Shown: piece by piece, positions 10,376-22,400 of the stretch
How the letters are laid out: each line of letters starts with the position of its first letter
Numbering within the stretch: the first letter of the stretch is position 1
Assembly (NCBI RefSeq): GCF_963576675.1
Contig: NC_088917.1
Span: 11,994,001-12,058,000 of the forward strand
Source: Euphorbia lathyris
Lineage: Eukaryota; Streptophyta; Magnoliopsida; Malpighiales; Euphorbiaceae
DNA length: 64,000 nucleotides
Direction of reading: 5' to 3'
The notes under the pieces: generated by a model
Told to the model about the DNA's origin: nothing
Database searches by the model: none
What the model saw: the letters and a program-made list of their open reading frames with translations, nothing else
Position numbers and translations under genes: made by a program

Positions 10376-13057
10376 TGTGCAGGTGGCTTTTGAGTCAATA
10401 CACTTTATGAAAAGGTAGAATAGAGACAACTCTGGACATGTTGTCCTGAAGATTGATATTAGCAAGGCCTGTGATAGGATGGATTGGAATTTCTTGAAAC
10501 TGGTCATGATTCGCATGAGATTTAGTGATAAATGGGTTAAGTGGATTATGCTCTGCATCACAACTGTGAAATATAGGGTGGCAATGAATGGAGAATATTC
10601 TGATCTGATTAAACCGGAAAGGGGATTAAGACAGGGAGACCTACTTTCCACGTACCTATTTATACTGTGCGTCAAAGTCTTATCTAAACTAACAAGAAGG
10701 GCTGAGAGTCAGAATTTGATTTCAGAGTGTAGAATCTGCAGACAAGCACCTGCAGTAACGCATTTATTTTTTTTCCAGTGACAGTTTCTTGTTCTTTGGA
10801 GCTTCGTCTAGGGAGGCTAGTGAAGTTATGCGGATTTTGACAGAATATGAAGTGGCCTCGGGGTAGGCAGTGAACTTGCAAAAATCTGGGATTTTCTTTA
10901 GTTCGAATGCCAATATGGAACTGAAGGATGAGATAAAGGAAATGTTAAGGATCCAAACCCCACTTGATACAGGTCGATATTTGGGTTTGTCGTCACTTAT
11001 TGGTAGGTCAAAGAGGCATATTTTTGCATTTTTTGTTGACAGGCTGAGGAAAAAGTTCGGATGTTGGGGTTTTCGGTTCTTATCGCAAGCTGGGAGAGAG
11101 GTGTTGCTGAAGTCAGTGGCCCAGGCGCTACCTACGTTCTGTATGAGTACATTCCTTATTCCTCTTTCTACATGTGATGAATTGCAAAAATTAATGAATT
11201 CCTTTTGGTGGGGCATGAAACCTAATGGGAAAAGGGGATCCATTGGTTTGACTGGGCTAAATTATGTAATGCAAAAGATTTGGGAGGGATAGGTTTTAAG
11301 AACCTACATGTGTTCAGTTTAGCCTTATTAGGGAAACAATGGTGGAAGTTAATTAATACTCCACATATTTTAGTGAGTCGAATGTTTAAAGCTAAATATT
11401 TTCCAAGGGAGGACCTACTACTCTCCAAATTAGGCAATAATCCTAGTATGGTTTGGAGAGGTATTTAAAGTGACATGAGTATCCTTAAACAAGGAATGAA
11501 ATGGAGGGTGGGAAATGGTGAAACTATTAAAGTATGAGATGACACATGGGTTCCAAATTTAGATGATTTTTCGTGTCAATTCATTTATTCTCACTGGACT
11601 ATCTGATTTGAGGGTGGCAAACTTGATGGATGAAAGTGGGAGGGGCTGGGATATGAATAAGTTGCATAAATATTTCAGTGAATCTGAAGTTTCTACTATC
11701 TGTGATATTATATTGTCAATTACCCCCAAGGAATATGTCAGGATGTGGCACTGGTCCCAAAACGGATTCTATAATGTTAGATCTGAGTATGTCACAGGAA
11801 TGAATATGGCGAATAATGAAGTGGGTCATGAGGGATGGAATAAATTATGGAATCTGAAAATCCCGCCAAAATTAAAAATATTTATTTGGAGGATATGTTC
11901 TAATTATTTTCCACTCAGACTAGGCTAGTCCAACGAAGAGTCCCGATATCACTTGAGTGTCCGGTTTTTATGGGGGGTGATGAGTCTTACCGACATTTAT
12001 TTATAGTTTGTTCTTTTGCAGGTGATCTATGGCGAGTTGCTGGTTTAATGGTCTCTAATATTGGAAGTTTTTCGTTCTCACAATGGTTATTACAGGAGCT
12101 AGAAGATGCAATATCGGAAAGATTAGTGAGAATCTGTTGGTGTTTAAAAGTGATATGGGAACACCGGAATAGAGTGATTTGGCGAGAAGAATGGTGGCCA
12201 ATGGATATCATTTGGCGTACTGTACTTAACGACACTAGGAACTGGAAAGCATTCTCATCTATGTGTAAGCGCACTGGGCCACCTAGAGCTGCTTCTGCAG
12301 TTTCTACAACTTTAGGAGCTGATTCGGTAGGTTTGGGAAGGACCAACGCTGGAAGAGCGGCCATAAGGCGTTCTACTACTGCTGCGGCGCTGGACGAATC
12401 GAGATATGGGGCAAATCATGAGAGACTTGCTGGTACTGCGCTGTCTATTCGTGAGGGAGCTGTGAGGCCCTGTAGAGGCCACTATGCATCGCCTGCGGAA
12501 CATGATCGCCACGCCTTCGACCTGGAGTCCGCCATCGGCTGGTTCAGTAAAATGCAACACAGATGAGGCGAGCTTTGTGGGAGTCAGAAGCTATGGATTG
12601 GGAGCGGTTGTTAGGGATGAGACGAGCCGTTTTCTGTTTGGGAGCAGTTGCTTAATTAAAGCTGTAAAGGAACCAAAGATCATCGAACCACTTGCGGTTC
12701 GTATGAGTTTGAGTTGGCTTGCTAACCAACATTTCATAAATGTTGGCTTTGAATCAGACACCAAACTAGTTGTTGATGAGGTTAGTTATGACAGACAAGA
12801 TAATTCGGAGTTCGGTTTGATTGTTCAAGACTGCAGTGATATCATCAACTCGCATTCTGATTTTAAATTGTTTTTTATTCATCGTTTAGCGAATAGATCC
12901 ACCCATGTTATGGCTAGGCAGACTTATTCCAATGCTGGTGATAGTGTTTTCAGTGTATTACCTATATGACTAGGAAATGTTATTCGTGAGGACGCTAATC
13001 CTACTATCTAATAAAGTTGCAATTCTGGTTAAAAAAGAAAAAGAAAACTCAAGATTA

Positions 13058-13915
13058 GAGATTGTTAGAGCATAAAATTATATTTGAAAAAAAAGTCATT
13101 TTGCATAAATAAAGCTTGAAATGTAGTTTCAGGAAAAAAAATGTTGAAATTGTACAATCTAGTAAATGTTAAATTTAAGATTATATTATTTTATACGTAG
13201 AGTTATAATCGAGCCGAGCTTTGATGTGCTCATGTTTGGCTCGTTACAAAAATTGACAAGTTCGAGCTTAATATTTTATTTGCAAGTTACTCATTTATTT
13301 GTTTACGAGCTTTGGTTGCAAGCATCTCATTAACATTGTTCATGAATTTTACTGACGAACAACTCATTAATTATATTAATTTAATTTTTTTTAACACAAA
13401 ACCCGATAGTTTTAAAACTTACAAAACTAAAATTTCATACAATGCTGTCTAATTTCACATTTCATCCTATATATAAATACTATTATTAGAAAAATAATCA
13501 AATTAAACTTGCTTACGAACATGTTCATAAACATTATAATTAAGTTTGTTTATGAATCTACATCTGAAATTGCGATCGCTCGCAACTTTTTGAGTCGAGT
13601 TTCACCATGTTTAAACTCGACTCATTTATAAATCGAGTCGAATATAGTCAATTTTTTATTGAATCGAACACTGAACCACTTATAAACCCCTCCATCCCTT
13701 CGTGGAGACTAAATTCAATATCCCCAATTTAGTTTTGAGTTTTTCAATTACTGATAAATCCTATTTAAAATAATTTTGAAGAGATTGATAAACAACATTT
13801 TAAAAATAATATTTGGTAACTGTGGGAACCAAATACAGGTCAAATCTGAAATTTATCCATTTCTATTCTCTAACTTCTTTCTCTCTCTACACTAGAATCC
13901 ATATTAATAGAAATT
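13058..13915 (+). promoter_or_regulatory. Duplicated, orphaned response-regulator promoter fragment
   Basis: It is homologous to the immediate upstream and 5'-leader region of the response-regulator gene (17686-19262), including the CTCTAACTTCTTTCTCTCTC leader motif. It stops before the start codon, so it drives no ORF. It contains a GAGCCGAGC/GCTCATG foldback sequence (about 13208-13670) that predates the duplication. Confidence 0.7.
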
Positions 13916-14040
13916 AATAATTTTAAATCTAACTTTGGTAAATGGTACAATTTCAACATTCTTTAATACAAGACTTATTTTTTTATTAATAGAAATTATT
14001 AATTTTAAATTTTATTAAATGATCAGAAAACTCAAGATTA

Positions 14041-17000
14041 CCGGGTAAATTCGGTCATAAAGGGTCATTCTGATCATCTCCCGATTGTGTTTGCTCTAGA
14101 GTATGTAGAGAAAAAGGAGGAGGGCAAGGAAGTTTTACTTTGAAGATAGTTGGCTGAATGAGAGGGAATTTAGTGAATTGGTAAAAGGAAATTGGAGAAG
14201 TCAGGGGAGAAGGCATGTGCCTGACAAATTGAGAGCATGTATAAGATCAACGGAAGAATGGGGAAAAAAGTTCAATGTCCGTTTTAAAAGCCAAATTCGG
14301 AAATGCAAAGGCAAATGGAGCGGTTACATGGTAGGAGAGACAAGGATTTTGTTGCTCAATTTTTCTTTGCCAAGAGAAAACTTAATAAGGTGCTGGAAGC
14401 CGGGGAGAGGTTCTGGAAGCAAAGGGCTAAGGTGTTCTAGCTGAGGGGGACAAAAATACTAAGTTTTTCCATGCTAGTGTAAAGACCAGAAGACAACAGA
14501 ATCGGATTGTAACTCTAAAAGACGATTCAGGTGGGGAGACGGATAACCAGGAAGCTATGTTGGATATGTAATAGAGGTATTTCCAATCAGTGTACTCTTC
14601 AAATGGTCAGACTGAGTCAGAAATGGTCAGTGTTATTGAAGTTGTGATTGACACACCTACAAATGAGAGCCTCACAGCCCCATTCGAGGTAATTGATTTT
14701 AAGAACGCTCTGTTCTCTATGAGTCTGAACAAATTCCCTAGACCTGATGGGCTTAATCCAGGATTTTATCAAGCTTTGGGATACAATTGGAAGTGAGGTG
14801 GGAGCAGCTTGTGGGCATTGGTTGGATCAGGGTGAGTTCCCTCCGGATCTGAATGATACTATAATTGTTTTGATTCCGAAAATTGACAAGCCATCCTTAC
14901 TTAAGGATTTTCGCCTTATCTCCCGGTGCAATGTTTTATACAAAATAATTGCAAAGGCCTTAGTTATCCGGCTAAAGAGTGTACTCCCTAATATTATTGG
15001 AGAAACACAATTTGCCTTTGTCCCTGGAATGTCTATAATTGATAATGTGCAGGTGGCTTTTGAGTCAATACACTTTATGAAAAGGCAGAATAGAGGCAAC
15101 TCTGGACATGTTGCCCTGAAGATTGATATTAGTAAGGCCTATGATAGGATTGATTGGAATTTCTTGAAACTAGTCATGATTCGCATGGGATTTAGTGACA
15201 AATGGGTTAAGTGGATTATGCTCTCCATCACAACTGTGAAATATAGAGTGGCAGTGAATGGAGAATATTCTGATCCGATTAAGCCAGGGAGGGGATTAAG
15301 ACAGGGAGGCCTGCTTTTCTCGTACCTATTTATACTGTGCGCCGAAGTCTTATTTAAAATAATAAGAAGGGCTGAGAGTCAGAATTTGATTTCAAGGTGT
15401 AGAATCTGCAGACAAGCACATGTAGTAACACATTTATTTTTTTGCTGGTGCCAGTTTCTTATTCTTTGGAGCTTCGTGTAGGGAGGCTAGTGAAATTATT
15501 CGGATTTTGACGGAATATGAAGTGGCCTCGGGGTAGGCAGTGAACTTGCAAAAATCTAGGATTTTCTTTAGTTCGAATGTCAATATGGAACTGAAGGAGG
15601 AGATAAAGGAAATATTAAGGGTCAAAACCCCACTTGATACGGGTCGATATTTGGGTTTGCCGTCACTTATTGGTAGGTCAAAGAGGCGTATTTTTGCATT
15701 TCTTATTGACAGGCTGAGGAAAAAGCTTGGATGTTGGGGTTTCTGGTTCTTATCGCAAGCTGGGAAAGAAGTGTTACTGAAGTGAGTGGTCCAGGCGCTA
15801 CCTACATTCTGTATGAGTATGTTCCTTATTCCTTTTTCTACCTGTGATGAATTGCAAAAATTAATGAATTCCTTTTGGTGGGGCATGAAACCTAGTGGGA
15901 AAAGGGGATCCATTGGTTTGACTGGGCTAAATTATGTAATTCAAAAGATATAGGAGGGATAAGTTTTAAGAACCTACATGTGTTCAATTTAGCCTTACTA
16001 GGGAAAGAATGATGGAAGTTAATTAATGCTCCAAATATTTTAGTGAGTCGAATGTTTAAAGCTAAATATTTTCCAAGGGAGGATTTGCTACTCTCCAAAT
16101 TAGGAAATAATCCTAGTATGGTTTGGAGATGTATTTGGAGTGGCCTGAATATCCTTAAACAAGGAATGAGATGGAGGGTGGGAAATGGTGAAAGTATTAA
16201 AGTATGGGATGACCCATGGGTTCCAAATTTAGATGATTTTTCGTGTTAATTCATTTATTCTCCCTGGACTGTCTGATTTGAGGGTGGCAGACTTGATGGA
16301 TGAAAGTGGGAGGGGGCTGGGATATGAATAAGTCGCATGAGTATTTCAGTGAATCTAAAGTTTCTGCTATCTGTGATATTATATTGTCAATTACCCCCAA
16401 AAAAGATGCCAGGATGTGGCATTGGTCCCAGAACGGGTTCTATAATGTTAGATCTGGGTATGTCACAGGAGTGAATATGGCGAATAATGAAGTGGGTCAT
16501 GAGGGATGGAAGAAATTGTGGAATCTGGAAATCTCGCCAAAATTAAAAATGTTTATCTAGAGGGTATGTTCTAATTGTTTGCCCACTCGGACTAGGCTAG
16601 TCCAACGAAGAGTCCCGGTATCACTTGAGTGCCCGGTTTGTGTGGAGGATGACGAGTCTGACCGATATTTATTTACAGTTTGTTCTTTTGCAGGTGATCT
16701 ATGGCAAGTTGCTGGTTTAATGGTCCCTAATGTTGGAAGTTTATCGTTCTCACAATGGTTATTGCAGGAGCTAGAAGATGCACCATCGGAAAGATTGGTC
16801 AGAATTTGTTGCGGTTTAAAAGCGATATGAGAACACCGGAACATAGTGCTTTAGCGAGAAGAATGGTGGCCAATGGATATCAGCTGGCATATTGTACTTC
16901 ACGACACTAGGGACTGGAAAGCATTCTCATCTATGTGTAAGCGCACTGGGCCACCTGGAGCTGCTTCTGCGGTTTCTGCAACTCTAGGAGCTGATTCGGT

Positions 17001-17610
17001 GGGTTTGGGATGGACCGACGCTGGAAGAACGACCGTGAGGCATTCTACTACTGATACGGTGCTGGACGAATCGAGATATGGGGCGGATCATGAGGGAGCT
17101 GCGAGACCTGCAGCGGCCACTATGCATCGCCTGCGGAATGTGATCGCAACGCCTTCGACTTGGAGTCCGCCATCGGCTGGTTTAGTAAAATGCAACACAG
17201 ACGGGGCGAGCTTTGCGGGAGTCAGAAGCTGTGGATTGGGAGCGGTTGTTATGGACGAGACGTGTCGTTTTCTGTTTGGGAGCAGTTGCTTAATTAAAGA
17301 TGTAAAGAAACCAAAGATCATCGAAGCACTTGCGGTTCGTACGAGTTTGAGCTGGCTTGCTAGCCAACATTTCATAAATATTGTCTTTGAATCGGACGCC
17401 AAATTAGTTGTTGATGCGGGTAATTTTGATAGACAAGATAATTCGGAGTTCGGTTTGATTGTTCAAGACTGCAGAGATATCATCAACTTGCATTCTGGTT
17501 TTAAATTGTGTTTTATTCATCATTTAGCGAATAGGACCGCTCATGTTATGGCTAGGCGGGCTTATTCCAATGCTAACAATAGTTTTTCAGTGTATTGCCT
17601 ATATGGCTAG
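14041..17610 (+). pseudogene. Broken LINE ORF2, copy B
   Basis: The longest RT block is 14747-15481. It contains LIPKIDKP, FRLISRCNVLYKIIAKAL, QFAFVPGMS, DISKAYDRIDW and GLRQGGLLFSYLFI, all typical of plant L1 RT. The YADD box is destroyed: an extra T shifts the frame at about 15440 and the aligned residues read FAGA. The zf-RVT-like block is at 16300-16560. The RNase H block (CNTDGASFAGVRSCGLGAVV, ESDAKLVVDA, HHLANRTAHVMAR) is at about 17190-17590. Multiple frameshifts and stops make it inactive. Confidence 0.87.
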
Positions 17611-17667
17611 CAGATGTTATTCGTGAGGACGTTGGTCCTACTATATAATAAAGTTGCAATTCTGGTT
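14041..17667 (+). mobile_element. L1-type LINE, copy B
   Basis: 5'-truncated L1-like element that starts in the endonuclease C-terminus (SDHLPI-like motif at about 14070-14090). It continues through RT, zf-RVT-like and RNase H blocks to an A-containing 3' end after AAAGTTGCAATTCTGGTT. The 5' flank AGAAAACTCAAGATTA (14025-14040) is the probable target duplication. The 3' partner (about 17668-17685) is mutated but recognisable, and the intact partner is found after copy A. The unique spacer 13916-14024 is the original upstream flank. Confidence 0.85.
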
Positions 17668-19262
17668 AAGAAAAGCTTAACATTAGAGATTGTTAGAGCA
17701 TAAAATTATATTTGAAAAAAAAGTCATTTTTCATAAATAAAGCTTGAAATTGTAGTTTCAGGAAAAAAATGTTAGAAATTGTACAATATAGTAAATGTTA
17801 AATTTAAGATTATATTGTTTTATACGTAGAGTTATAAACGAGCCGAGCTTTGATATGCTCATGCTTGGCTCGTTAAAAAATTTTGACAAGTTCGAGTTCG
17901 AGCTCAATATTTTATTTGCAAGTTTCTCATTTATTTGTTTACGAGCTTTGCTTGCAAGCATCTCATTAAGACCCTGTTCTTTTTTACTTAATTTTAGCAT
18001 AAGTAAGTTCAGTTCAGTTCAGTTCAGCAGCATTTAGTTAAGTTAAGTTAGGTTAAGTTAAATTAAGTTAAGTTCAATTAATCTAATTTTAATAATAATT
18101 ATTTATTATAATTATAATTATTTATATATAATTTATAATTTAATATTATTTATATATAATTCGTCATTATTTATTATAATTATAACTATTTATATATAAT
18201 TTATTATTATTTATTATAATTTATAATTTGATATTATTTATATTCTTCATTATTTATTATAATTATAATTATTTATATATAATATATAATTTATAATTTA
18301 GTGCATTATTATTTATTATAATTATTTATATATAATGTATTATTCTTTATATATAATTTATAATTTAGTATTATTTATATATAATTAATCATTATTTATT
18401 ATAATTGTAATTATTTATATATAGTGTATTATTATTTATTATCATTTATATATAATTCATAATTATTTATTATAATTATAATTACTTATATATAATTTAT
18501 TATATATAATTTATCATTTTTTATTATAATTATAATTATTTATATATAAAATATATCATTATATATATAATTTACTATAATTATAATTATTTGGTGTAGT
18601 TAAGTTAAGTTCAGTTCAATTCAGTAGCATTCAGTTCAGTTCAATTCAGTAACATTCAGTTCAGTTCAGTGCAATTCAGTTAAGTTAATTTAATTTCAGT
18701 AAAAAAGAACAGGGCCTAACACTGTTCATGAATTTTACTAACGAACAACCCATTAATTATATTAATTTAATTTTTTTAACACAAAACCCGATAGTTTTAA
18801 AACTTATGAAACTAAGTTTCATACAATACTATCTAATTTAACAGCTCATCCCATATATAAATACTATTATTAGAAAAATAATCAAATTAAACTTGCTTAC
18901 GAGCATGTTTATAAACATTCTAATCAAGTTTATTTATGAATCTATAACCGAAATTACTAGTAAGCTTCCAAGCCGAGTTTCACTGTACTGAAACTCGACT
19001 CATTTATAAATCAAGTAGAATATAATCAAACTTTTATCGAGTGCAATACCAAACTGCTTACGAGGCTAAATTCAATGTACCCAACTTAGTTTTGAGTTTG
19101 TTAGTTACAGATAAATCTTATTTGAAATAATTTTAAAGAGATTGATAAACAACATTTTAAAAATAATATTTGATAACTGTGGGACCCGAAAACAGGTCAA
19201 ATCTGAAATTTATCCATTTTTATTCTCTAACTTCTTTCTCTCTCTACACTAGAATCCATATT
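14321..19262 (+). repeat. Segmental duplication, copy B
   Basis: This partner of 8841-13915 leads directly into the functional response-regulator gene. Excluding the Harbinger-type MITE (17970-18716) it is about 4.19 kb. Copy B lacks the Helitron and copy A lacks the MITE, so both insertions probably postdate the duplication. Confidence 0.88.
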
Positions 19263-19435
19263 CCAGCTCCACCAATCACACTTCTTCTCACTTTTTCTCT
19301 CCTCTCCAATTCCTATGGCTTCTGGGTTTTGTTGAAATCTGTGGTTCAACCTCTAATAGTACACTAAAAATTCAACCTTTATCCCCCTTTCATTCCCTTT
19401 TTTTTCCCCCAAATTTCATCCAACCAGAGACAGAA
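17686..19435 (+). promoter_or_regulatory. Promoter and 5' leader region of the type-B ARR gene
   Basis: This is the region between the LINE 3' end and the ATG at 19436. It includes a pyrimidine-rich leader (CTTCTTTCTCTCTCTAC and TCTCCTCTCC, about 19228-19310), as is common in plant 5'UTRs. It is carved up by a foldback element and the 747-bp Harbinger MITE. The transcription start and individual sites could not be fixed from sequence. Confidence 0.45.
17970..18716. mobile_element. PIF/Harbinger (Tourist-like) MITE with TAA TSD
   Basis: Termini GACCCTGTTCTTTTTTACT and AGTAAAAAAGAACAGGGCC are inverted repeats with one mismatch. The target duplication is TAA (17967-17969 and 18717-18719). The empty site CATTAACATTG is preserved in duplication copy A near 13328. 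The interior is built of subterminal TTCAGTTCAGTT words and many AT-rich TTATTTATTATAATTATAA tandem units. No ORF. Confidence 0.92.
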
Positions 19436-22400
19436 ATGACTGTGGAGCAACAAAATGGAGCAGCACGTGACCAATTTCCGATTGGCATGCGGGTTTTGGC
19501 CGTCGACGATGACCCCACGTGCCTTTTGCTTCTGGAGACTCTGCTCCGCCGGTGCCAATATCATGGTTTGGTCCTTTCTGGTTTTTGTTCTGTTTCATTG
19601 ACTTTTTTTGTGAGAGTTTTTGGATTTTGGGAGATTTTTTTGTTCTTCATTTGGGGATTTTTCTGGATGTAACAGTCTCTGGAAATTGTTCATTTTGGTT
19701 CAAATCTCAGTTTTTGAAAAACCTCCTTTTTCTAATAGAATTTAGTTGATTTCTGCTTCATCCCCGTCCCTTGAAATTGTGTGAGTAGAAGGTCAATCCC
19801 TAAAGAATTTCTTTATGTAGGGTGGATTTGAAATTATTTCCCTTTTGTGGTGTTTTTAGTTCAATCCATCAGTCATAATTGTGTGCAAATCATTTTCTAC
19901 ATACATTCAGAACTATCTGACAAGCAGAAATGAAACAAATTCCGCCTCGAAAACGGAGATAGAGTTAGTATTACTCACTCTATCTCCATATTCGAGATGG
20001 AATTTAGTTCATTTCGGTTTGCCGGACAGTTTTGAATGTACTTAGAAAATGATTTGCGCACAATTATGACCCATGGATTGAACTAAAAACACCGCAAAAC
20101 CGGAAATAATTTCAAATCCACCATACATAGAGAAATTGTTTAGGGGTTGACACTCTACTCGAGTGTCACCCACTCCGGACTGGTTCCTTACACTGTAGCT
20201 AGCTACTGTCTTAATTGATTGAAGTCTCTACTTGTTATGTTTTTTCTTTCTTTTTTTTGAGATGGGCCCTTAGATATGGATCTACTTTTATAAAGATTTT
20301 GTTCTCCATTATTGTGATTTGATTTGTGTAATTTTAGTTTCCCTAAATTTTTAATGATTGAAGTTCTTGGATCTATTGTCTCAGCCCTTGTTTTCATGTT
20401 TCGTTGGCAAGAAAATTGCTCAGTTTGAGGGATATTGACACATTTGTGGTCAATTCCTAAACTATTTCTCCATTTATAGTGAATTTGAAACTATTTTTCG
20501 GTTTTGTGGTGTTTTTAGTTCACTCTATCAGTCATAATGGTGTGCCGAAGATTTTTTTTTACAGACAATCAAAGCAGTCCACTTTTAGTGTCCGGTGGCG
20601 AGATTCGTCTGCTGTTTGAGCAACTCTTGCCACCAGTCTTCCCGTCTGATAGGCGAACTATCAGAGAAAGCAGCCCGACTGTCTGACAGGCAGAATTGTG
20701 CCCAATAGCAAGATTCTCATTTCTCCTACGCTTTTCTGACAAGCAGAGGAGAAATGAGAATCTCGCTATAGGGTATTACTCTGCCTACCGATAAATAGAC
20801 TGCTTTCTCCGAAAGTTTGCTTGTCAGACAGGTAGACTGGTGGCAAGAGTTGCTCAAAGAGCAGTAGAATCTCGCCACCAGGCATTACACAAGTGGACTG
20901 TTTTGAATGTCTGCAGAAAATGTTGGACACGCCATTATGATTGGCGGATTGAACTAAAAACATCACAAAACCGGAAATAGTTGCTTGTGAGACTGGTGGC
21001 AAGAGTTGCTCAAAGAGCAGCAGAATCTCGCCACCGGGCACTACACAAGTGGAGACCTTGAGCAGGTCAAACTCGGCTCGGCTCGAGCTCGTTTATTTTC
21101 TAATGAGCTGAGCCGAGCTTGAGCAAGCCAAAGCTCGGCTCAGGCTCGTTAATTTTATAGCGAGCAGAGCTTGATCAGGTCAAAACTCGGCTCGATTACA
21201 GCCCTAATTGGACTGTTTTGAATGTCTGGTAGAAAATGTTGGACACGCGATTGTGATTGGCGGATTGAACTAAAAACATCACAAAACCGGAAATAATTGC
21301 TTGTTAGACTGGTGGCAAGAGTTGCTCAAAGAGCAGTAGAATCTCGCCACCGGGCACTACACAAGTGAACTGTTTCGAATGTCTACAGAAAATGTTGGGC
21401 ACACCATTGTGATTGGCGGATTGAACTAAAAACATCACAAAACCGGAAATAGTTTCGAATCCACAATACAATTTACGTATTGAGCACAAATGTGTCAATA
21501 TCCCGGTAAATGTGTATTTTTAACTAATTGAATTTATCTAATTCGGAATCTGGATTTTGCAGTTACGACAACAAGTCAAGCAATTGCAGCATTGAAGATG
21601 TTGAGAGAACACAAGAACAGGTTTGACCTGGTTATCAGTGATGTTCATATGCCAGACATGGATGGTTTCAAATTGCTGGAGCTCGTAGGGCTCGAAATGG
21701 ACCTACCCGTCATAAGTAAGTCAAAAACATTAGACATGGTTTATTCGGGTAAAATTTATCATAATCTGGTTGCATTCGTGGTAACTTAAGTTTGGAGTCA
21801 GTTTCATAAAGATCACTGAACTTCATTAAGTCATTCCGACTAATTCAGACAGAAAGTCACTGGAATAGTGACATGACATTCACGTTGTAAAGAACTTACT
21901 TTACATTACAGTCACGTGGCAACCATGTCGTTATTCCAGTGATTTTTTTTTTGGGTAAATTACACCCATGACCACTGAACTTTACCCATTTTACATTGTG
22001 GCCACTGAACTTCAATTCTTAACAATATGGCCACTGAACTTTACACTTTTTTAACACCAGTGGCCACTCAACGCCTCAAAATGACCGTTAATGGCCTCAA
22101 AATAAAAAATTTGGAAAGGTAATGATATTCTAAGGAAATCTAATTCTTGAAAATTTTCGTTTTGAGGTCATTTAGGTGTTGTATGATTAGGAGAGAGAAA
22201 GCTCCAAAAAAGGTGATTTTGGAAAATAAAAAATGTGATTTCGTGGTAAATGTTCTGAACAACTTTAGTTCTTGAATATTTTCGTTTTGAGGTCGTGAAA
22301 GGTCATTTTGAGGAGTTAGTTAAAGTTGAGTGGTCACCGATGTTAAAAAGTGTAAAGTTCAGTAGCCATACCGTTAAGAATTGAAGTTCAGTGGCCACAA

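Larger units (their letters stand above)
8841..12969 (+). pseudogene. Broken LINE ORF2 (RT and RNase H), copy A
   Basis: The reading frame is scattered over several fragments with stops and frameshifts. RT blocks include KFPRPDGLNPG-like sequence near 9255-9290 and RKSGIFFSSNA-like sequence near 10870-10920. The zf-RVT-like block with MWHWSQNGFYNVRS is near 11740-11790, and the RNase H block (CNTDEASFVGVRSYGLGAVV) is at about 12550-12620. The catalytic YADD-type motif at about 10770 is degenerate (SSDS in the aligned frame). The Helitron at 9570-10375 cuts the RT domain. Not functional. Confidence 0.85.
8841..13041 (+). mobile_element. L1-type LINE, copy A (interrupted by a Helitron)
   Basis: This is a 5'-incomplete plant L1-like non-LTR retrotransposon with ORF2 remnants in the order reverse transcriptase, zf-RVT-like region, RNase H, then an A-rich tail at about 13031-13047. 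It is homologous base for base to copy B (14321-17667). Its left edge at 8841 is internal to the longer copy B and has no matching target duplication. Its 3' flank carries AGAAAACTCAAGATTA (13042-13057), identical to the 5' flank of copy B (14025-14040). The left edge therefore looks like a duplication breakpoint rather than a retrotransposition end. Confidence 0.85.
8841..13915 (+). repeat. Segmental duplication, copy A
   Basis: This is homologous to 14321-19262 across both the LINE and the response-regulator promoter/5'UTR. Homology ends at ...AGAATCCATATT (13915 versus 19262). Without the Helitron it is about 4.27 kb. Point differences and small indels are spread throughout, so the duplication is not very recent. 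Confidence 0.88.

Noticed and set aside
10764..11243. 159-codon minus-strand ORF, with a near twin at 15434-15913
   Set aside because: Both are antisense shadows of the LINE RT region. Their conservation reflects the segmental duplication, not coding.
18000..18600. AT-rich tandem region as a replication origin or scaffold attachment site
   Set aside because: It is the interior of a Harbinger MITE with exact ends; AT-richness alone is not evidence.
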